Origin: Lichtheimia corymbifera B2541
Taxonomy: Eukaryota > Mucoromycota > Mucoromycetes > Mucorales > Lichtheimiaceae
NCBI GenBank assembly: GCA_000697475.1
Contig: JNEU01000784.1
Location: 1-64,000, forward strand
Length of the DNA: 64,000 bases
Direction: 5' to 3'
In this document: one piece after another, positions 56,866-64,000 of the stretch
How positions within the stretch are numbered: position 1 is the stretch's first letter
Layout: every line of letters begins with the position of its first letter
Notes under the pieces: model-generated
Seen by the model: the letters and a program-made list of their open reading frames with translations, nothing else
The model's database searches: none
Told to the model about the DNA's origin: nothing
Program-made: the position numbers and the translations under genes

Positions 56866-59135
56866 CTATTGTGGTCGCCGACGGCCTCGTCCACGTCTAT
56901 TGTCCTTTCTTGGTTCTCGGTTATCATTGACGATCCAACCATCACCACCTGTGTTTGTTCTCCATCCTCCACCAAAATCGGTAGTGCTCCATCCTGTTTG
57001 CTCACGTGCTCGTTGATTTGTTGTGGTTGCAGTGGCTGTTTTTCTAGGTGTTGGCTTTACATGCTTTTGTCGGTTATCCCAAGTATGCGATTCTGCACGT
57101 CGATTTGATCGCCAATTGCTATCTTTGTTTTGCTGGCCCACTGTTTGCCACTCAGCTGATGCACTTTCAAATCCATGTTGCTTTTGTTGTTGTGTACTTG
57201 ATGTTGCACCCCACCCTCCTCCTGTTGAAACAAAATGGTCATTGTTTCCCCATCCTGAAGTATCCTTTTGCTGTTGTTGCGTATCTGTTGCTGCACCCCA
57301 TCCTCCTCCTGTTGAACCAGAATGATCGTTGCTTCCCCATCCTGAAGCATCCTTGTGCTGTTGGTGTTGGTGTTGTGTATTTGATGTTGCAGCCCACCCA
57401 TCTTGAGACGGTGTACCCCATCCTCCTCCTGTTGAACTAGAATGATCGCTATTTCCCCATCCTGAGGTATCCTTTTGCTGTGCGCCATTATTGCCCCAAG
57501 TCATATTCGGTTGATCTTCACCCCAGGACGCTGTCATTGTCTTTTGATTTCCAGTGTTCCAATCAATCTCAGGGTTCCACGGCTCAAGGTCATGTTTGTA
57601 TGTGTTCCAACCCACTTTCTTTTCTTTGCTCATCATTTTCCATTTGGCCTTTTCAGATGTTGATGATGATCCTGAACCTTGATATTCGTCAATGATTGGT
57701 GTATTGCTGTCGACTTTTGATTCTGCTTCTGTTGATATTTTGGCTGATGTTGAGTCTTTGTGGTCCTTGCTCTCTTTGGCATATTCTCCAACAAGATCCT
57801 GAGACGTCGTTCCACCACCAAAAGGAGATCTCGCAGGTTGTGAATATTCCCCACCAGGCAAAGTGCCTCGTAAAAGACGCTTCATGTAATCGTAATCAGG
57901 ATTCTCGGCAAACTTGAGCGATTTGGTGTATTCTGCAAATTCAACTAAACCCACAGGTCTTCCAGCACAAAGATCACTCATAAAGGTGTCCCGTTTCAAT
58001 GTACGCATCTTGTCCCAACCAGCCTTCGAATTGCGTGCTGAGATACCCGACCAAGGCAATGATCCAAGAACCATATCCAAAATGATATAGGCCAACCCTT
58101 CCAAATCATCTCGCCGCGTATGTAATCTTCCATGATGAACATTCAACGATGCATAACGTGCTGTACCGATCTTGTTCTTTATCCTCCTTTTGCCTTCAGG
58201 ATGCGGTTTGCCTGTTTCTAGATCGCGCCAATACGTCGTCAGGCCAAAATCAACAATATATAGCTTTGGATATTGCTGGCCCCATTGCTGAAAGACACTC
58301 TGGCACGTGGGCACACTGTATTCATAGTGGGGCATCTCAGAATCAATGCGCACCATTTCAACTTTGGGTAACTGGCAGGATACATCGAACAAAAAGTTGT
58401 CAGGCTTCATATCTCGGAACACCAAGCCATTGTCATGCACGTGCTGAAGGATATCCACCTAGTAATAGTGATCCCAATGTCAGGTCTTCCTTCCAATGAA
58501 TCCCATTACCCTATGACTCGCTTACCATTTGACAGCCTAAATCCACAACGGCGTCTAATCGAATATCCTTGACACTTTGACGCAGCTCCTTGAGACTTGG
58601 GCCCAATAGATCCATTACCATGCAATTGAATCCATCATACTGGCCATACCAATAGCATTTCGGGATACCCACTATATCAACCATGTTAATCGTTTGTCTA
58701 GCAGGACGCTTGCTACTAGCATTGGATCAATATTACCTCCTCCTTCCAACTCTGCATAATACTTGCTCTCCTTTTCAAGCTGTGGATGACGCATTGTCTG
58801 TGGCTCTCGCTTGAGGGCAAAAGCTTTTCCAGTATGGATATCTCGAACTAGTTGTATGAATGGATAAGCATGGGTTGATATACTTTTATCATGGCATATA
58901 CGTGTCTACCTTCAAATACTTCACCAAACGAGCCTTGACCTATTTTGCCGAGAACGAGCCACTGGCCATTGATGATAATGTTGCGACTTGTTTCACTGAG
59001 ATCAGAGCAAAGGCTGCTCACTGATTGACGGCGATGTTGTTGTTGTGTTGAAGTTGAAGCAGTATTCTCGTGGACAGAGTGTTCATGCTTGGATGTCAAT
59101 GAGTGTGTTGCTGGGGGTTGGGAAGCGCCTGACAT
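56866..59135 (-). CDS. Casein kinase 1-like kinase with a GW-repeat, RG-ended C-terminal tail
   Basis: Four exons on the minus strand (59135-58910, 58847-58737, 58671-58526, 58458-56866) encode 691 residues. The kinase domain (about 55-365) has GKIGQGSFGEV, Lys88 (FALKREP), a CK1-type FRDMKPDN loop (Asp177), DFG at 231-233, and the CK1 signature KIGTARYASLNVHHG in place of APE. The order and signature fit the CK1 family, though it is diverged. After an acidic/Ser-rich linker, residues 434-691 contain 19 tryptophans, 13 of them in GW or WG pairs. Three near-identical 21-residue units (489-509, 529-549, 558-578) follow the pattern KD-SGWG--DH--STGGGWG. The protein ends NRRGRGRRRPQ. WG-rich tails bind Argonaute in other proteins; that role here is an inference. 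Confidence 0.85.
57203..57485. repeat. Minisatellite-like repeats inside the kinase gene (GW units)
   Basis: Three copies of a segment of about 63 bp encode the three GW units, spaced 120 and 87 bp apart. Each includes CATCCTCCTCCTGTTGAA on the plus strand. Near-identity at DNA level implies recent expansion or homogenisation, so copy number may vary between strains. Confidence 0.65.
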
Positions 59136-59976
59136 TGAGAAGAGAGAAGCGTGGTTGTAATATAGGAGAGGGAATTAGATGTGCTGTATGCAGGTAATCT
59201 CGCCCAAGCCAACAGGGTGCATAGGGTGGAGTAAGAGCAAGAGCAAGAAGGGCGGGAAGCAAAACACGTTGAGCTGTTGTGGAGAGTTCATACATGCATT
59301 TGTGTGGTAGCCAATAAGCATGGCGATGCGATCAGAAGCACGCACATACCGTCACCTCAACCCTTCCATAACATACTGGGGACGTATAATGAGTGCAATA
59401 GTTGTAACCAAGCATTAAGCTCGTGTCAATAGTATTGAGTTGAAGTGATCTCTTTAAAGCACATGCAACATGCCCTGCGGATTTACAGTATTTTTTACCC
59501 CTCCAGAGCCTGATTTCAGGCATGACAGCTCTTTGGCGATCTATCTTTATCGATGCATGTGAGATGAACGAGCCAAAAACAACCCATTCATGTTTACATT
59601 GAATGTTTTCTTTATAAGCAAATAGTGCAACCTTGATAGATGGCATCAATCCATTCATCGCTCAATGTGGCATTCCCCCCGCTGTTTCTGGTTTACACGC
59701 ACACGTATACGCTTAGCTTCAATCAATCAAAGCCAATATCATACGCTCTACAGTCTCACTCACTCACTCACTCTCTATCGCTTATTGACCCTGAACGAAA
59801 ACAAGTTGCGGTCCTTGATGTTCCTTTTTTCGTCTCCTGGCAACCCCTAATAACTGCAAGTATCCTCATGAGCTCTTTGGTACATTAGACCTAGAGACTT
59901 CCCATTTCTCTTTTGCTACTTTCTTTTACTCTTTAATTCACTTTTACTCTCTTTTTGTTTTGCTCTCATTCCACTC
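59136..59976. promoter_or_regulatory. Divergent region, CK1-like kinase / SHE3-like gene
   Basis: No gene is supported in these 840 bp. CT-rich leader sequence occurs close to both starts, with repeated CACTCACTCACTCTC at about 59756-59772. No clear TATA box was assigned. Confidence 0.45.
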
Positions 59977-61075
59977 ATGCTTCAAGTACAGGAATCATCT
60001 CACAGCACTCTGTTGCTAGCGCCCATGCTTACACCACCCACTTCAGTACACCCACAACCAACAACGTCGTCTTCGTCTCGGTCAACTCGAGTTGTTGAAC
60101 AGCTTCAAGATACATTGGATGGTCTTCAAAAGGAGCTCGTATCGACTCGTTTACAGGTAGGCATGAATGTAATAATGCATCGGGTGGGGGCGGAGTAAAT
60201 TGATATGAGGAGAAGAGGTTGATTACGCTCTCTATGCTATGTCTCCTAGTCTTTAGGTCGCAAGTGAAAGAGAGAGTGCGTGCGTGTGTGTATGGATGGA
60301 TGGATGGCTTGGATCCTTATTTTCCCCTTGTCGCTCACTTTATATTTCCCCCTTTTTTCTTCTTCAGCTCGAAGCAGCTCGACAAACAAAGGCACAATCT
60401 GAGATCGACGCACAAAACTATGTTGAATCCAATAAGCAATACCGACATGATATCAAGGGATTGATGCAGGTGCTCGAATCTAAGCAAGAATTATTGGATA
60501 CCACAAAACGTTCATCGATGGCAATGGAAGCTCAAGTCAAAAAGTTGAGAGACGAAGCCTTGGCATCACGCAAAAAGTTAGAGGAGCTTCGAAGGAAGGA
60601 ACAAGTTCTTGAACGTGATCGTAATGCAGCTGTGGCCGAAAAGGAACAAACCGAGCGTCAGCAAATTGTTCTCAAGCAAGCAATGGAAAGTTTAGCGACT
60701 CGATTCGAACGTGAGGTGTGTGGGCTACGACAAGATCTTGATAGCGTGCAACACCAAGTACAAGTGATGGCTGATGGCAGTGAAGCCATTGCACGGACCG
60801 TCGAAGCAAAGATCCAACAGTGTACACAAGAACGCAAGATCCTTATTACTCGGATGCAAACCCTGCGTAGTCACATGCAAGGAAACCTGCAACAATTTGT
60901 CGACCAAATGCATGCAGAAATCCAACCACTACTTCATTCCGTCAATCGATCAGCTTCTGGCACAAAGGACTTTGAGTATTCAGTGCTTAAATGTCGTGGC
61001 GAAGTCAATGGTCTAGTAGCGAGAATCCGAGCATATACCGCTGAAGCGTCCTCTGCTGCTGCTACCGTCGAATGA
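59977..61075 (+). CDS. SHE3-domain-like coiled-coil protein
   Basis: Two exons (59977-60156, 60368-61075) encode 295 residues. After a Ser/Thr/Pro-rich start, residues 38-200 are a continuous coiled coil beginning VVEQLQDTLDGLQKELVSTR, then QNYVESNKQYRHDIKGLMQV, then KKLRDEALASRKKLEELRRK. This pattern resembles the region that fungal databases call SWI5-dependent HO expression protein 3; She3 links mRNA cargo to a myosin in yeast. The assignment rests on the order of heptads and on the N-x-N-x-L-E-S-K block and is not certain. A second, weaker helical part (200-290) follows. A generic coiled-coil scaffold is the alternative. The 211-bp intron is phase 0. Confidence 0.6.
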
Positions 61076-61910
61076 ACCACATCAACGATCATATAAGGGG
61101 AGAAAGGGGAAAACCAGCCCACACACAAATGCATATCACACATCTGCCGCACGCCAATGTTTATAATAGTAGATGTCTTGTTGATGCAGCTATGTGATAT
61201 TACAACCGTAGTAATGTATTGATGTATCCTTCTCCTTCTTCCTAACCCCCCCCCACCCCAACTACTCTCCTCATATAATCATCCCTTCTCAAACAACTAG
61301 TACACATATTCACACACGTAACAAATAACCATTTACGTTATACGTTTAACCTCCTCTCTTTTTAATCCTGGTTTCAACCACAAACAATGTCACGTAGTAC
61401 ATCTGATGATGGCACCAAGAAAATAAAACCCAAGATTGCACAAATAAGGAAATGATCTTGTATCACAATTCTGGAGAAATGAGTTATCTGATCCTATAGC
61501 CTTAACCCCGGATCGTTTACCCGATCAAATTTTCTACTATCATTTCAACGAATGATGAAAGAGGTGGCTTGGATGATAGATGCAATCGGCAAGGTTATCA
61601 TAGCCTGGTATTGTATTCAGGTGTGTGTGTGTTGTAGGGATGTATTTGGATGATCCGTCTACTGAACAACCATAACAACAAAAAGCACCAAACTGGGACA
61701 GGGTTGCCCTGGCACACATACACAACACGCACGTCTCCGACAATCGCACCAAGCTCGTACCACCATAGGGATCAGATTATTGCACATCTTGCTCGTCACT
61801 TGTTCTTTTTTCTTTTTCCCTCCATATACGACGTTGACCTTTCTCTTCTTTAATCCAGCAACCCCTGATCTCATTACCTGCTTTACAATACGCAAACCCC
61901 CTTTATTACC
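61076..61910. other. Intergenic region
   Basis: Gene-free by eye. It has a short C-rich run (CCCCCCCCCACCCC) near 61246-61259, a GT run near 61621-61632 and a pyrimidine-rich leader before 61911. Confidence 0.5.
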
Positions 61911-63392
61911 ATGGATAAAGACTTGTCACAACAGCCCGTGCTCGCATGGTGGCACGTTTTAGAATCATCTGCCTTTGTCCTTATTGCAGGTACACACGCA
62001 CACACACACCCCACAATATAAACAACGGTCGTCCCAATGCGTCCCACTCACACATATGTCGTTCAGCTGCAATTAGCCTTGCCATGGGGCTTCGATTAGA
62101 ACTCTCACTTATTATATCTGGAGTGCGATGCGTTATACAGCTAACGTTGATGGTAAGTTATTAGGTGGCGTCGTGGAAGAGAAAAGCGGATTAACTATAA
62201 TAAGGTTCTCTTTGTTATGCTCAGGGCTATGTGCTGGATGCTGTGCTAGGTTCCAATAATGCGGGTTTGGTGGCGCTCATGAGCTGTAAGCATAGACCTT
62301 AACGCTTGTAATTCGATGTGTCTTACCTTATCGTGTGTGTAGTGGTGCTATTGTTGTTGGGTGCTTATGAAATAACATTCAATCGTACACGGAAAACCTT
62401 CCGGGGATTGGTATGTGGCAGCGACAAAGAAATCACACCCCTACTACAACCCTGGTCATCGAGGATCACTAAGGCTAAACTCATTGTATTAGTTTTTAAG
62501 AATGTTTGTGATCCTGGTCGTCAGCAATGCATCCATCGCTTTATTGGGCTCTGCCTTTGCGTTGCAAGAACAGCCATTCTGGTCCCCACCCAAGTTTATT
62601 CCTATTGTTGGTATGCTCCTTGGTAATTCCATGGGCAGCATTGCCATGGCAACAGAGCAATGTCTTGATAATATCAGGTACAAGGGTCATAATGGGAGGG
62701 GGGTTGTTTCATGAATTGGCTGACCAGGGTGAACTTTTTTTTTGTGTGCCATCAAAGCGACCACGCCAATGTATTAGAAACCCGACTCTCTTTTGGAGCT
62801 ACACGATATGAAGCAGCTAAACCATTCGCGATCGAGACTATTCGAGTATCCATGCTTCCGATTTTGATGCAACTCAGCGTGATGGGGTAACGTATTTTCC
62901 TTCTCTTTTCATGGGTGAAAGGGATGGAGGAAAAGAGAGTGACATCCCTTCTCCTTATATTGATCAAGTTAATGCTAACTGAACTTACGATATAGCATGA
63001 TCAACATCCCTGGCATGATGACTGGTCAATTGATGGCAGGTACACCCATGATGGATGCTGTCATTTATCAACAATGTATCATGTTTATGGTAGCTGCAAG
63101 CAGTGCCTTGAGTGTCGTGTTTGCTGTCATGGTAAGAGGGATACGGATGAAGCTCGTCACCATTCACTGACATGTGATTTATACGTAGATGTGCATGCAT
63201 GTTGTTATCGACAAGCACCATAGTCTGCAATTGGACCGTATTCGTGACAACAAGCCCATCATTCGAAAGGAATTCTTCATTCGGGTGGTACAAGCCGTTG
63301 GTAAACTCGGAGAACGCGTTTACAATTTGTCATGCCGCCGTCGCTATCACGACCACAAGGATGTCAAATACGAAGAAGTCGAAATGCAGTAA
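61911..63392 (+). CDS. UPF0014 family permease (FetB / ALS3-like)
   Basis: Eight exons (61911-61989, 62067-62152, 62225-62285, 62343-62410, 62493-62677, 62758-62886, 62996-63131, 63189-63392) encode 315 residues. About seven membrane segments follow the family order: LRLELSLIISGVRCVIQLTLMGYVLD, an AYEITFNRTRKTFRG cytoplasmic loop, IPIVGMLLGNSMGSIAMATEQ, ETRLSFGATRYEAAKP, and the signature MGMINIPGMMTGQLMAGTP. In E. coli FetB pairs with the ATPase FetA in iron homeostasis; plant STAR2/ALS3 pairs with STAR1 in aluminium tolerance. No ATPase gene is near here. The C-terminal 60 residues are hydrophilic and lineage-specific. Every junction keeps the frame and restores family motifs. Confidence 0.88.
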
Positions 63393-64000
63393 TTAGGTCA
63401 TCTTCACACATTTCCATCTCCTTTGTACGCTTGCTCTTCATTGCCCTCTCTCTTATTGTATAGATCCCTCGATTGTATTTGTATTTATGCTTTGCTTTAT
63501 TCGTTCATTTTTTCATTATTACCCAGGTTTTCCCTTGACGACGACGACGCCACCTCACATTTGTATAACACATATACCTCGCCTTCTTTTATCCCTTATC
63601 TAGATCATGACTGGCAAGATGAAATACATATGATCCCCACCACGTTGTACATAATTCAAGGTTCATTTTGATCAGCAGGATCATATCACCTGGTGAACAC
63701 AGTAACAGAGAAATGCCGGCAAAAGTTATTGAATGATGCAACAATTTCCTGCTATAAGCAGATTCCCAATTTGTATAACGCTTTGTTGGATATTAATACC
63801 GAAAACGATCAGGTTGCAATACAAGATGAGACGCGTACACCAAATGAAAGTGGTATATATTGCATCATACCATCCCCAGGAACGCTGTTCATGTGGTCTT
63901 TTGGTCCATTGTCATGTTCCGTGGGAGCGACTAAACAATGTCCGCTCCGCTACAGTATAGATTTATAATTTATAATGCCATGACGACCGTGCTACACGTA
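63393..64000. other. Downstream intergenic sequence to the window end
   Basis: No supported gene lies in the last 608 bp. Short open frames at 63423-63671 and 63693-63968 have no family resemblance or splice signals connecting them to a larger gene. Confidence 0.45.

Overview
The window is nuclear DNA of a filamentous fungus, most likely a Mucoromycota/Mucorales species (Lichtheimia-like; this is inferred from protein style, not tested). Protein-coding genes are split by many short GT-AG introns (about 41-210 bp, mostly 50-90), several with a clear TACTAAC branch site. The coding parts include typical fungal proteins (elongation factor 3, multidomain acetyl-CoA carboxylase, OXA1, HEM14, CWC24). 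Highly expressed genes (TEF1, TEF3, ACC1) have strongly biased codons, which produces very long but spurious antisense reading frames. About twenty convincing genes are present. All exon structures here were read by eye from splice signals, reading-frame continuity and protein similarity.

Layout. 1-11.7 kb is a dense housekeeping block: TEF3 (5' part, minus), a bacterial-type membrane protein, a J-domain protein, HEM14 (minus), a 4E-T-like translational repressor, EFM4 (minus) and OXA1. 11.7-22.2 kb is looser: an inverted dispersed repeat, a small secreted double-psi beta-barrel protein (minus), CWC24 and a C2H2 transcription factor. 22.2-33.8 kb holds ACC1, a probably membrane-tethered bZIP factor (minus) and the proteasome subunit PRE4. 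33.8-42.2 kb is gene-poor and built of nested repeats: a 4.2-kb inverted repeat whose arms carry tandem units of about 160 bp, with hairpin-forming foldback elements at its centre and one more complete foldback element beside it. 42.2-47.3 kb holds TEF1 and a tandem pair of VC0807-like membrane proteins. 48.3-56.7 kb holds two near-identical aldehyde dehydrogenase genes separated by 4.8 kb that contains a broken gene, a double HNH-endonuclease-like gene and an LRR remnant. 56.9-63.4 kb holds a casein-kinase-1-like kinase with a GW-repeat tail (minus), a SHE3-like coiled-coil protein and a UPF0014/FetB-like permease.

Shared themes. Four genes act in translation: TEF3, the 4E-T-like protein, EFM4 and TEF1. 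The TEF1 protein keeps the lysine (K316) that EFM4-family enzymes methylate in yeast. HEM14, OXA1 and a tentative 58-residue ORF are mitochondrial. The most unusual protein is the CK1-like kinase fused to a tryptophan/glycine-rich, Argonaute-hook-like tail with an arginine/glycine end. The most unusual DNA is the nested foldback complex at 35-41.5 kb.
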